A stretch of 64,000 nucleotides of DNA from Triglochin maritima (lineage: Eukaryota; Streptophyta; Magnoliopsida; Alismatales; Juncaginaceae): NCBI GenBank assembly GCA_963682175.1, contig OY821777.1, positions 20,356,001 through 20,420,000 of the forward strand, written 5' to 3'. Below the pieces are notes generated by a model. That model did not search any database, was not told where the DNA came from, and saw only the letters and a list, made by a program, of their open reading frames with translations. The position numbers and the translations under genes are program-made. Of this stretch, positions 45,203 through 57,200 are shown one piece after another; position 1 is the first letter of the stretch; each line of letters begins with the position of its first letter.

Positions 45203-45216
45203 ATGTCCCACTTGTT
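45203..45216 (-). promoter_or_regulatory. Polypurine tract of Cop-F
   Basis: The minus strand reads AACAAGTGGGACAT directly before the LTR start TGAAGGGAATG, the usual copia PPT form. Confidence 0.8.
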
Positions 45217-48050
45217 ATCAAAGTTTTCTTTCACATACATTCTCAATGCCTAAAACATCAATAACTAGGGTAACCTTCCCAAATCACCTATCAAGCCAAT
45301 CCACATGGACCCTCGGATCCATGGACTCGAAATATATTTCGTCTCTTAGCTTGGTATGAAGGTTTGTTGAATGGATCAGTTGTGCCACTGTTGTGTCCAC
45401 CTATTTATTTATTTTGTCTTTCGTTGGTGGTTGAGTTAGCTGTAGTGATATTACTCCTAACTACACTAGCTCATACCTCCACCTTCGATAATGATGACGC
45501 TTCATCACTCCAACCTCTTATTGTCTAGAATTCCTATAAGAATTGCATCAAAACAGCCCTCGGCTATTTTCTCCTTTGTCTTCCATAAACATGAACATTA
45601 TCTTTAGTCCGGTTAAGGTACTTCAGAATATTCTTGACCGCAATCCTACGATTAGGACTTGCGTTGGATTGGTGACCACTTGTCACGTTTAGAGCATACG
45701 AGATATTGAGTCTTGTGCAAGTCATTGTGTACATGGTCCTTCCTTTTGCCGAAGCATAAGGGATACCTTCATGTACTCCAAGTCTTTGTGTGATTGAGCA
45801 CATTGAGACTTCTTGAGTTGCACACCTATACTCATACTTATTGGCATATTGTCCATATCGGAATTGTTCACTCTGAACATTTCCAAAGACCTTGTCAATG
45901 TATGCACGTTGACTGAAGCCAATGAGTCTACGGGATGTATCTCAATGTATCTTGATTCTCAAGATAGGTTGAGCCTCATCCTTTTCTTTTCATTGAAATG
46001 CCGACTTCAATGAAATTTCTCGTTTGCTAATGCTAAGGTATATGATTGCTCACGAGCAATATGTCATCGACATATGAGATCAGAAGTACTACATGGCTCC
46101 CACTAATCTCCTTGTATCAACAAGGCACTCCTTTACTTTGAATGAAGTGAATCTTTTTCACCTCTTCGTCAAAGCGTTTGTTCCAACTCCTCGATGCTTG
46201 CTTCAATCCATAAATGGATTCTCGAAACTTGCATTTCTTCTCGCTACTATTTGGATCATCAAAACCTTGAGGTTGTACCATGTACATATCCTCCTCCAAG
46301 TTCCTGTTTAAGGAACGCCATTTTGATATCCATTTTCCATATCCCACAATTGTGAAATGCGGTAATAGTGAGCATAATCCGAATAGATTTTAATATGACA
46401 ACTTCTCAAAAATTTCATCAAAGTCAATTTCTTGAATTTGAGTATAACTTTTGCAACAAGCCTTGCTTTGTAGGTTGTCAAGTTACTATCCATGTCTATC
46501 TTCCTCCTAAAAGCTCATTTATACCAAATGATATTTTTCTCTTGAGGAAGGCTAATCAAGTTTCATACTTGATGATCATACATGGATTCTACTTCGGATT
46601 CCATGGCTTTTAACCATAGTTTGGAGTCTTTTCTATTGCTTCTCGGAAGGTCGAGGGATCTTTGGTATCTAGTACCATGATCTCATGAAGTCCCACATAC
46701 TTATTGGGTTTCTTCCTTTCCCTCATTGACCTTCTTAGTTCTTTTGGTTCTTCTCGTGTCTCTCGAACTTCTTCCACAATTTCTTGAGGAATAGGTTCAT
46801 GTTCGACTCTCGAACGCACACTAGGTGAGGATGATTGAGATTCTCTCACAATTTCTTGTAAGGATCTCTCGCTCACGCTCCCACTAACCAAATGAATCTC
46901 GGCTGGGCCTTCATGATCTTGAATGCAACATTTACATCATGATCTTGTAGAGTATCTTGAGTTTTCTCAAGCTCAACTCTACTCCCACTACTTTTCTCTC
47001 TTTTCCAGAAATTCCAGAAAAACATATCTCTCTCTACAATCTTTCGATTGGAGGTGATATATCAAAAGTAGTATCCTCTTGTCATACGAGGATAACCTAT
47101 AAAGAAGCACTTAATCCGTTTTTGGTTGAAGTTTGGTCGACATCAATTTCTCGACGTAGACCTCACAACCCCAAATCTTGAGAAAGTTGAGCTTAGGTGT
47201 CTTTCAACTCCATAGCTCATAAACTATTTTCTCCACGGATTTGGATGGAACATTATTTAGTGAGTTTGTCATTATTTGTAGTGCATAATTCCAAAAGTAA
47301 ATCGGCAATTTAAATTGACTCATTATTGATCGAACCATGTCAAGCAATATCCTATTCCTACTTTAGGAATGAGTCAAATTAGGTATCCTAAGCACTCACC
47401 CCTACGAACCGTTCATAGAGACTCGATATTCTTGTTGAGTCGGTTCATTACTTCATCCTCGAATTCCTTGAACTTGTCAAAGAATTCACTTTTGCTTCCC
47501 ATTAGACAAATATAGTCATAATGACTATAGTTGTCCGTGAACAAAATGAAGTACCTTAAACCGTCTCTTGCACTTGTACTTATCGGACCACATACATTAG
47601 AATGTATCATATCCAATTAGTTATTCGTTTTCGTTCCTTTCTTCTTGAAAGGTCTCTTGGTCATTTATTTGACCAATCCGATAGTGCTACAAGATTGTAT
47701 CATTCACGTGAGTTATCTTAGTTTCTCTTTTGTTATTGTTTGTTTGAGTTTGTTTATTATTTATTTCAAGCAAATAGAAATCATTCTATATGAATGTATT
47801 TGCATAGAAAATTCCATTCTTCGATATAGACAAGCAAGAATTAAAATATTTATTAACATTTATCCATATCTAAAACTTGATACAGAAATGTTTCCCTTCT
47901 AATCGAAGGCATATAACAAACATTCTTCAAAGCATAAATTTAAATCACTAGACTATTGAAGCTCCATAGAATCTTGTACAATCGCAGCGATGGTTGTACT
48001 ATTTCCAATATTCAATATCATCTCGTTCTCCACGAGTTCCTTCCTATCCT
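45217..48050 (-). pseudogene. Copia pol remnant (integrase, RT, RNase H)
   Basis: Reading on the minus strand: an integrase core piece near 47616-47413 (DMIHSNVCGPIS, GLRYFILFTDNYSHYDYICL); a Ser/Glu-rich linker with RRSMRERKKPNKY (about 46760); RT pieces GFDDPNSSEKKCKFRESIYG and LKQASRSWNKRFDEEVKK (46270-46150); the RT catalytic YVDD (46063-46074); and the RNase H-proximal block PYASAKGRTMYTMTCTRLNI (45755-45690) with AVKNILKYLNRTKD. Stops and frameshifts separate nearly all pieces, and the region is shorter than a typical copia pol. It cannot make an active polyprotein. Confidence 0.85.
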
Positions 48051-49148
48051 TCAATAGCTGCACATCAAAATTATGTGAGCACAAGATCCGGTAACCATTA
48101 CCAAATCAAGGATAGAGGTGATTAAATTTATCTCAATAACAAACATACTTATGGCGCTTCTCGGACGCCTACGTTCAATCATCCCATTTTCAAGGTCTTC
48201 CTTGTACTTGGGGCAATTCGGTCGGATGTGTCCCTTTTCACCGCAGTGAAAGCACTCCGTGTTGGGAGTTGGAGATTTGAAAAATTTCCCCCTTGAGGCA
48301 CTCCCATGAGTACCTCCTACTCCCTTGCTCTTGATTGACGTATCTTTGGTAAATTTGCCTTTACCTTTGTTGATCTTTTTGCTCCTCTCATGGACGGCTA
48401 GGACGTTATTGTCCTGACCTTTGCCCATGTTAACTTCAGCCGTTTTGAGAGCGTTGTGAAGCTCCTTAAGACTCACCCCTTTTTCACGCACATGATAGTG
48501 CATCACAAAGTCCTTGAAGGACGGGGCTAGAGAGCCAAGAATCAGATCTTCGGCAATGTCCTCGGGCATTGGGGAAGAGAGCTTCGACAATTTCTCAAGG
48601 TATCCTTGCATCGTGAGAAAATGCATAGATACCGATGTTCCCTCCGCCATATGGCACCTTGTGAGTGCGATGGTGGTCTTATAGCGCTCCTTTCGGGCAC
48701 TATCCATGAACATCTTTGTTAAAGCCTCCATGGTCTTCTTGGGTTTTGAATCCAAGTATTTCGCTTGAAGCGAGTCACCCATGGATGTCAACATTAGACC
48801 GTGAACTTGGTTCTCTTGGTCTTCCCACTTGGCTATCGCCTCCTTCTCATTATCGGTTGTCTTCTCATTCAATTTTGGGATTTCACCATCCAAAATATGA
48901 GATAGTTTTTCAAACCTCAACACGATCTTAAGATTGAGTTGCCATTTCATGAAGTTTGAGCCATCATTTTGCAAAGGATTCTTTTCGATCATAGATCGCA
49001 CAATTGGTTGGATATTAGACATTTCTACAAAATAAATTTTACAGGTTTTAATGCCAATTTTATGTTTTAATACACATGCATACATATATCGAATATATAA
49101 ATGTAAATGTTGCAAATAAAAGTTTTGCCCATAAATGCAACAATCCAA
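48051..49148 (-). CDS. gag: Copia gag of Cop-F, open, reading into an altered protease motif
   Basis: A single open frame of 365 codons. The likely start is the internal Met-43 (MSNIQPIVRSMIEKNPLQ, codon at about 49022), since upstream residues look like leader. Gag core motifs: NFMKWQLNLKIVLRFEKLSH, YKTTIALTRCHMAEGTSVSM and EDLILGSLAPSFKDFVMHYH. Zinc knuckle CFHCGEKGHIRPNC at residues 299-312. The frame then enters the protease segment, where the expected Asp-Thr-Gly active site reads Val-Thr-Gly (MVTGSCAHI, residue 352), and ends. Gag is thus intact while the protease catalytic residue is lost. The protein would form particles but could not process itself. Confidence 0.9.
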   Translation of the reverse strand: MDCCIYGQNFYLQHLHLYIRYMYACVLKHKIGIKTCKIYFVEMSNIQPIVRSMIEKNPLQNDGSNFMKWQLNLKIVLRFEKLSHILDGEIPKLNEKTTDNEKEAIAKWEDQENQVHGLMLTSMGDSLQAKYLDSKPKKTMEALTKMFMDSARKERYKTTIALTRCHMAEGTSVSMHFLTMQGYLEKLSKLSSPMPEDIAEDLILGSLAPSFKDFVMHYHVREKGVSLKELHNALKTAEVNMGKGQDNNVLAVHERSKKINKGKGKFTKDTSIKSKGVGGTHGSASRGKFFKSPTPNTECFHCGEKGHIRPNCPKYKEDLENGMIERRRPRSAISMFVIEINLITSILDLVMVTGSCAHIILMCSY

Positions 49149-50511
49149 GATCCCATCAATTGTAATATAGACTAGCTAAGGGCTATCGAATACATTACAA
49201 TATCAAGGTAAGAAAACATTTTCTAATCACAACCTTTTTGAATTTTAGCAACATTTAGCATCTTCAAATTCTTGTGACTCTTGTCGTTTTAATTATGAGG
49301 GAATACGACCTATCCTCGTAAGAAAAACTTTTTCCCAAAACCGAGCGAGGGCTCTAGGTAATGTTAAGAAAACTTATTTTCATTTGATACGAGATACGTT
49401 TATCTATTGTATTCACAACTAAACATACTTGGGGTTCACTAGGGTGAAACACACCTCATATATTTAATTGTGGCACAACAACAGACAACCTTTATATCTC
49501 CCACTATTCCCAAAGATAGAGGGAGCTATCTCCCGCTAAGGGCGAGCAGAGTATCCCTCGATCAATGGCTGCTAGTGGATGAAATAAGAAGGAAATTTAT
49601 TCTTAATTTTTGTTGGACAATTTCATATATTTACATGTGATTTAGAATTTTAGGTTATCATGCATATTAATATTCATACACATCCTAACATTCACCACAT
49701 TCATCACATGCATAGCAGAAATTAAAAACCAGAAATTAAACATTCACACAATCCACATCGTGTGAGTTTATATATTCCCTTCGATCCTTGATCCTCGATC
49801 CTCGATCGATGCGCTACAGCGGCGACTTCCTCTTGCACCGGAGATGTAGATTTTACAGAAAATAAACATGCTCCTCACATTCAATAAAAACCAACTAGTG
49901 CAAGTCCTATGTAAAAACCTCTCATATGCAAATGCAACTATCTAAAAGATGGAAATAGAGAGAATTTTGGCTTTTACATACATAAGCCCTTGTATTATAA
50001 TAATAACATACATTCACAATCGCTGATTTGGAACATATAAACTCACAATTCCTGCAAAAACAACTCGAGCATCCATGCACGCAATATCGCTATAAACTAT
50101 CCAACCTAGTTTATCAAGCATCTAGAATCCCAAACAATTCTTTGAAAAACATTTTGAAATCCATTAAAAACGTTTTTCATGCATACATAATTCAAAAATT
50201 AATTATGAACCGCTGTCCATCCAATTTCCAATGGAAAGATGAATCGCAGTTTTTCGGTTTTGTTGATTCTCTTACAAAATAATCGTTTATACTTAAAACG
50301 AAATTATTGCAAGTTAGACTTATGTCTAAATCATAATTCTAATAATTACATGACATGTTTTAAACATTCAAAACATTTAAAACTAATTATTATAAAGAAT
50401 TATTTCAACAAACATTTAAAGACCGAAAAAACGGTAAAACGAATTGTTTAAATCCTAGATGGTAAACTAAATTTGTTTACAGCCATAAATCATGAGAAAA
50501 TTGAACCCTAT
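49149..50511 (-). other. 5' leader of Cop-F
   Basis: Non-coding leader of about 1.3 kb between PBS and gag. Small frames exist without recognisable domains. Contains a GATCCTCGATC-type short repeat near 49785-49810. Confidence 0.65.
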
Positions 50512-50523
50512 GCTCTTATACCA
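50512..50523 (-). other. Primer-binding site of Cop-F
   Basis: The minus strand reads TGGTATAAGAGC, one change from the initiator tRNA-Met site TGGTATCAGAGC, next to the LTR end. Confidence 0.85.
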
Positions 50524-50524
50524 C

Positions 50525-52646
50525 TATTGGATTTCAAGTTTAATTATACATATATATTTTCGAAATATTTATGTATAATAAGGATCAATTACAATTTTCT
50601 TTGATTTATTTCATGCATGCATCAGTTTGTTTTAACATCTAGTTTCAAAACTCTATTAAAACAAACAAGGGCTCCGAAATTCATACCTAGAAGTTCTCAA
50701 AAACTTCTTGAAGATTCGGAGACGTTGGGGATGCTTCTCGCCGCGCCGGATGCCTCCGAGTGTTCACCGAAACCCTAAACAAGGTTGGAGAGAAAGGAGC
50801 TAGCCAATCGATCTCCAAACAAGCTTAGAATCTAGCTACAAACCCCTTCCTTAGCCTCTGAGATTTCTCCTTCCAAAGACTTAGAAAACTAAGAGAATTT
50901 TCGTGGGATTTTGTGGTGAATTAAGAGAGAAAATAATTATTGAATTGTGTGTGCCAATTAGGGAGAATAAGGACCTATTTATAGGTTCCAATCTTACTCT
51001 TAATCATGGCTATTCTTTAGCCACGTTTTTCTTTATATTTTCTCTCATAAATTAATTCCTTCATGTATTACATGCACCCACAAAACGTTTGACCAAGTTT
51101 GGAGCTAATCCAACCATCAATCAAATTAATCTCTTAATAATCAAAGGCAGAAAATCAATCGTTGTTCGGTTGACCGAGACCCATTCGGTTAACCGAATAT
51201 GTCACGATTGGTTGACCGAGTACTAGACGGATGACCGATTCTTAAAGGGAAAAATTCTCCTTAACCGATTGGATGAATTCTCGTCTAAGACCGAGTGCCA
51301 TTTGGTTAACCGAAAATATCGGAACTTAATATTATTCGGTCGACCGATTTTGGTTCGGTACACCGTACCAAAGTTCCAGGCACTTTGGTCAAGTTCGGTC
51401 AATCAAATATGACTATCCGTTCCATGTTCGGTTGACCGATCCACAGATCCTTCGGTCGACCAAACCTCAACGGATTACCGAACTATTACCCGATTTTGCC
51501 TTTTTCAAATTTTGGATTTATTTCCAACAAAATTTGAACTTGAGGGGGTTTTAGCAAATTCACAACTCATGCAATATATTATCCTATGCAACAATAAATT
51601 ATTGCACCTCATAATATATGCATCTCATATGAATTTAGCATGATTCTAATTATGTTATATATTACATAATTGATTTTACTTGTTCACCACATGTGTCATA
51701 TTTTCTATAAGAAACCCGACACATCATATGAACCAAAAATCAAGCTTCTTGTTTCACGGGTTTTGCGGTGTGACCTATGGGAGGATCTAAACTAAGTTGA
51801 CAGTGATATTAAGAGCTTAATATCACAAGCTATAAGCGGTATCTAGCTACACATTATAGCTCCCAATTAGTTAGATGTCTTAATTCCACTCGAACCAAAA
51901 CCCGATCCATTTAGTGATGGCGTGCACCACTTGTGTCCATCCCTTGCCTCATGATATTAAGAATACACACAAAGTAGTATTGTGTCATCTTTGTATTAGT
52001 ATTCATTTCTTGATCTCTTTAAGCTAGTTATAAATATGTGACTTAACTCAAATCACATTGTGCACATTATAACTTTGCTTTATCAAGGGGCCCACTAATA
52101 TCATCACTCAATTAAGAGGGGCAATGATAATCTTTTGACTAACTATCTTCTCCAACAAAAGTTGTACTTAACCAACCAATGCCTTTACACTACACTGATC
52201 GATAGTTCAAGACACTGATCTAATTAAGTATTCCTTAAGTGATTAGATATAAGTCTCATATCAAAGGACCAAAGACACAGTAAAATATTAATGACACAGA
52301 AACATATTTCTATAATATTTTACTTATTAGGTATATTCAGTATACAAAAGTAATATTTTCCTCTTTTGCATACCCGTGTTGTCACTCACTTGTAGAGCTA
52401 CAATGATCTATGACCAACACGACAATCTTAACTCGGTAATTAATGTTCCATGTTAGTTACCATGATTGCGAATATCTTTTGTTTTATGTAAACCAATATC
52501 TTTTAGAGCTCTACGGTTAAGGACCAAGAGCCTCTTCCTTAACACTTCTAAAAGACGAATAACATAAACAAGGAACAAAATGATTTCTCATTCAATTCAT
52601 AATAATTGACATTTAAAAGTAAAACTTTTAGAACACATTCCCTTCA
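50525..52646 (-). repeat. 5' LTR of Cop-F
   Basis: It is nearly identical to 43082-45202. It starts TATTGGATTTCAAG on the plus strand and ends ATTCCCTTCA. Palindrome cluster at about 51165-51480. Confidence 0.93.
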
Positions 52647-53800
52647 CTTAAGTTCTTGGATCATGGCATAATCTATCCTATCTCTGATAGTTCGTGGGTG
52701 AGTCCTGTCCATGTGGTCCCCAAGAAGTCAGGCGTGGCGGTTGTTGAGAATGAGCATAATGAGCTTTTCCCGACAGGCCTGCAAATTGTTGCCATTCATT
52801 GATTGATCAAATGTTGGAAAGGTTGGCCGGACATGAGTATTATTGTTTTCTTGATGGATACTCCGGTTACAACCAAATTCCCATCGCCTTCGAGGATCAA
52901 GAGAGAACCACATTTACTTGTCCCTTTGGCACGTTTGCCTACCGTCGCATGCCATTTGGGTTATGTAATGTGCCGGCAACGTTTCAAAGGTGTATGATCA
53001 GCATCTTCTCCGATATGGTAGAGTGTTTCCTTGAGATTTTCATGGACGACTTTCCATATTTGGCGTTTCCTTTGATGTGTGCCTTCGTTACTTTAGCATT
53101 GTCCTCAAGCGATGCCGTGAGAAGAACCTCGCTCTCAATTGGGAGAAATGTCACTTCATGGTGAAGCAAGGGATTGTACTTGGACATGTGGTCTCAAGTA
53201 GGGGAATTGAGGTTGATCCCGCCAAAGTGGGTCTGAAGGATATTCGTGCCTTTTTGGGGCATGCTGGATTCTATTGGCGGTTCATTCGGGATTTTAGCAA
53301 AATTGCTCGACCTCTCACCACCTTGTTGGCTAAGGATGCCATTTTTGAGTTCACACAGGATTGCCACTATGCCGTTTTGACCATGAAGAAAGAGTTGACT
53401 TCAGCTCCCATAATTAAGGCACTGGTGTGGACTGAACCCTTCGAGTTAATGTGTGATGCATCTGACTTCGTTGTGGGAGCAGTGCTTGGGAACCGATTGG
53501 ACAAATTGCCTCATGTGATCTACTATGCCAGTAGAACATTCAATGATGCCCAATTGAACTACACTGTGACCGAGAAGGAATTCTTAGCGATCATATTCGC
53601 TTTGGAGAAATTCCGGTCATACTTGATTGGCTCCCACATGATTATCTATTCTGATCACACAGCCATCAAGCACCTCATGGCGAAGAAAGATGAAAAATCC
53701 CAACACTTGAGATGGATCTTGTTGTTACAATAATTCGATCTCGAGATTCGGGACAAAAAATGGTGTGAAAATGTTGTAGCAGACCATCTGTCTCGTCTAG
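52647..53800 (+). pseudogene. RT and RNase H of Ath-E copy 2
   Basis: RT resumes as LKFLDHGIIYPISDSSWVSP, loses about 20 residues near 52780, then reads IDQMLERLAGHEYYCFLDGY, FTCPFGTFAYRRMPFGLCN and the catalytic FMDD at 53039-53050. A frameshift near 53060-53080 follows, then CLRYFSIVLKRCREKNLALN, IVLGHVVSSRGIEVDPAK and FLGHAGFYWRFIRDFSKIA. RNase H: FELMCDASDFVVGAVLG, TEKEFLAIIFALEKFRSYL and YSDHTAIKHLMAKK, followed by a TAA in place of a Gln codon after WILLLQ (53731-53733). Strongly related to Athila; not functional. Confidence 0.92.
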
Positions 53801-54455
53801 AGACGACCAACCCACATGACCAAATTATTAATGACAAATTTCCTGACGAGCAGTTGTTCATGATCGAAGATAACCCTTGGTTTGCCGACATCGTAAACTA
53901 CCTCATGACCGAGCAACTTCCTGTGGGTTGGTCAAACTCTGACCAAACCAAATTTAGATCTTATGTCAGATTCTTTCCCTGGGATGACCCCTACCTATTC
54001 AAATACTGCTCTAACCAAATTTTCAGGCGATATCGTCCCAGATAACGAGTTCCAAAGTGTGCTCCATTTCTGCCACTCTAAGGCATGCGGAGGACATTTT
54101 GGAGCAAAGAAAACTGCCGCCAAGGTGCTCCAATCTGGATTCTACTGGCCTTCTCTTTTCAAAGATGCTTACGACTTTCGTTAGCAATGTGATAGGTGCC
54201 AGCGCCTTGCCAGGATTAGTCGACGTGACATGATGCCTTTGCAAAATGTCTTTGTTGTCGACATCTTCGATGTGTGGGGTATCGACTTTATGGGTCCCTT
54301 CCCGAATTCGTTTGGGAATGTTTACATTCTAGTGACCGTTGACTACATGTCTAAGTGGGTTGAGGCTATCCCCACAAAGACCAATGACAAGAAGGTGGTC
54401 ACGAAATTCTTAAGGGAAATTTTGCATGATTTGGTACTCCTCGTACCATAATTAG
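53801..54455 (+). pseudogene. Integrase zinc domain and N-part of core, Ath-E copy 2
   Basis: After DHLSRLETTNPHDQ the integrase HHCC zinc domain is visible: LHFCHSKACGGHFGAKKTAA (about 54060-54120) and CDRCQRLA (54190-54215, after a stop). The catalytic core begins [20 protein letters not shown] (first catalytic Asp) and [20 protein letters not shown]. It stops at the solo LTR; ATTAG (54451-54455) is the left TSD. Confidence 0.9.
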
Positions 54456-56023
54456 TGATTGACATTATTTCATGCTTATATTTGTACCATATATCCATTA
54501 TCTTACACCTAAGCAATGCTACGTGACGAGTTTTATGTTTGTTTTTCAGAAATAAAGAGGTTTGAAGAGAAGACCATGAAAGGACCCAAAAGCAGAAAAA
54601 ATGACTTAATTGTGAGACCTGGGGACCAAGATGCAAGGGAGAAGGACCTGAACGTAAGACAGGAGGACCTAAGAGCAAAATAGGAAACGCCACACCATCA
54701 TGGGGAGTATTTTGTCAATTCGATTCGGGTCGGAGCTTCACTAAACCATGTATATGCATCCAAGACCAAGAAAACTCCAAGCAAAGCCCACAACAAAAAC
54801 CAACGCGATCTGAAGTTTATAGACCACCAATTGGCGGTCTTGGACCCCTAATTGGCGGTCCATATGATCCCAGATCCGCTATGTTTTCTCCTGGACTTGT
54901 ATTATTATGTGGTTAGGCTATTTTTGGTATTGGTTTAGTCCCACATCGGGGGATTGTCCCGGATTAGCTTTTTCCATGCTTATAAATAGAACTCTTCACC
55001 TCCCATTGTATCAATCTCTCTCTTTCGTGGCATCTTCCCTACTAAGAGTGAAGCCTTGAAGCAAAACTCTAGTGGAGGAAGGGTTGCTTGTAATCTGAGT
55101 GAGTTCATAATAGAAGTTTTTCATTAGCTTGTTAATTCTTGCTTAGTTAATTTTCTTCAATGTGTTTGCTTTGGTGCTTGTTTTGTTTTATGCTTCTTTA
55201 ATGTTTCTTGCTTGATTAGTATAGTTTCATTTCAGTATTATGCTTGCTTTTGTTAATATAGTTAGTGTAATGAGTAGTGAGTAGTTCCATCCCCATTTGG
55301 GGGTGGAGAAATATGTGATATTATCATGTAGTGTATTAAGTGTGTGTTATCTTAATCCCTTGAGCTTTAAATGATTTCCATAACCATCTAATGGGTCTCC
55401 ACTCTTATCTTTGATACGCTAATGCTCTTGAATGAAGCTTAGCCTATGCTTTGATTAGTGGATCTATTTTATGGGGAATGATAAGGTTAGGATATGGATA
55501 GGAATTAATATTGGAAACACAAGTTGTAGTGTATGAACGCTTGTTGCCTTTACCTTGGTTAATGTCTTGTATGTTTTAACGATGTAGTCTTATCTTAATT
55601 CATGTGGAGGCATAGTAGGGTCTAGTCTTTATACTTGAGTTCATTTAGCTTCATTCCAATTATTGTCTTGTATGTTTTAATGATGTAGTGAAATCTTAAT
55701 TCATGTGGAGGCAAAGTTGGATGTAGTGTTATGATTTCATGCACTACATGTTGTGAGGAGCTTAATTACACACATACGCACACACACATCTTTATATTCA
55801 CATCATTTCTCTACCCCCTTTGGGGTTTAGTTTTTCTTGCTTCTTTTCCATTTCCATTTGTATCTTAGTGTAGTTTAGTGTAATCAATACATCCTTTCTC
55901 TCCTTCTTTTACCTCTCGCCTTTGAACAAACCTAGTGTCGACACACCTCCCAGTCGATGACCCGTATTTGCCACCGCTCCAACGCGGCCGTGCACTTGCG
56001 GTTAAACATAAAACGAGCAATCA
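54456..56023 (+). mobile_element. Ath-E solo LTR with TSD ATTAG
   Basis: This 1568-bp LTR, TGATTGACATTATTTC...CGAGCAATCA, is flanked by ATTAG (54451-54455, 56024-56028) and inserted in the integrase core of a related element. TATA at about 54981; GGCGGTC inverted pair at 54828-54860; CA microsatellite near 55775. Confidence 0.95.
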
Positions 56024-56761
56024 ATTAGCGATAGGGGTACCCACTTCTGTAATCACTCCTTTGAAGCGCTTATGAGGAAATATTCGATCACCCACAAGCT
56101 TGCGACCCCATATCATCTGTAAACTAGTGGTCATGTCGAAGTCTCTAACCGTCAATTAAAGAAAATCCTTGAGAAGACGGTTAATTCCTCGAGGAAGGAT
56201 TGGTCAACTAAGTTGAATGACGCATTGTGGGCGTTCCGCACCGCGTATAAGACCAATTTGGGTATGTCCCCATATCGGGTAGTGTACGACAAGGCTTGCC
56301 ACCTACCCGTCGAGCTTGAGCATCGTGCTTTCTGGGCGATCAAGAACCTGAATATGGATCTTGATCAAGCAGGGGTGCAACGTAAACTCGACATTGTGGA
56401 GTTGGAAGAGCTACGCAATGATGCGTATGAAAATGCCAAAATTCATAAGTCCCGAGCCAAGTTGTTTCACGATCGCATGATTATGCAAAAGGTGTTTACG
56501 GTCGGGCAGAAAGTGTTTCTCTACAATTCTCGGCTTCATCTGTTTGCGAGTAAGCTCAGCAGTCGCTGGTCTGGCCCTTTTATTGTCCAAACCATGTTTC
56601 CTGATGGAGTGGTTGACATCCTGAACCCAAGGAATGAGGACTTGTTCAAAGTTAATGGACAACGCCTCAAACCCTACTTGGAGGGGGCACCAGCTGAAGT
56701 CGAGGAGGTCATGTTCCTTCATGAACCTCTCTCGTACTCACCCATTCATGTTCCTACATGA
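56024..56761 (+). pseudogene. Integrase C-part of Ath-E copy 2
   Basis: The core resumes as a shifted DRGTHFCN (second catalytic Asp region) and [20 protein letters not shown], then an open 182-codon frame (56213-56761): [40 protein letters not shown] and the GPF module [20 protein letters not shown]. It ends with a TGA after HVPT. Apart from the insertion and one stop (TAA near 56120), this part is well preserved. Confidence 0.9.
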
Positions 56762-57200
56762 ACGGTTGAGTTTTCTTGTTTGTATATATCTTTGTGGTTA
56801 AAAAAAGTGAAAAAAAAAGAAAAGAAAAAAAATTGAAGTGTCTTTTGGTTATTTTCCCTTTTCTTTATTAAAAACGTGTGATGCATTGCCATACTCATTC
56901 TCCATTAGAAGCAAAAACGTGTTTTTTTCTTTTTTGTTCCGCCACCACCCAAATACCACCCCCAGATCGCAGCAACAGACCGCTAATCAACGGTTTCATA
57001 CCGCCAACCAGCAATCAGTTTTTTGATGTTCTTCTTTTCTCTTCGTCTTGGTATGCATTTTGCGTTCTTCTGTTGGTTCCGGTTGGTAAAGTGCTTGTTT
57101 GCTGTTGGACGCGCCGTGCGGTGGCCTCCAACCCTATCGTGTCGTGTTCATCTTCGCCGTCGTGTACCCCACCGTTTAAACTCGCCAAGGTAAGTGAAGG
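56762..57200 (+). other. Spacer between pol and env-position ORF
   Basis: It begins with an A/G-rich run (56800-56835) and includes the inverted ACCGCTAATCAACGGT (56980-56995), related to the palindrome of the Ath-E LTR. No domain is seen. Confidence 0.55.

Larger units (their letters stand above)
43082..52646 (-). mobile_element. Complete Cop-F copia retrotransposon with TSD CTTAA
   Basis: This 9565-bp element lies on the minus strand: 5' LTR 50525-52646, PBS 50512-50523, ~1.3 kb leader, gag 48051-49148, decayed pol 45217-48050, PPT 45203-45216, 3' LTR 43082-45202. The flanks CTTAA (43077-43081 and 52647-52651) are identical, and joining them restores the RT reading VRKEV/LKFLDHGIIYPI. The two LTRs (2121 and 2122 bp) differ by only scattered changes on reading, indicating a recent insertion despite the ruined pol. 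Confidence 0.95.
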
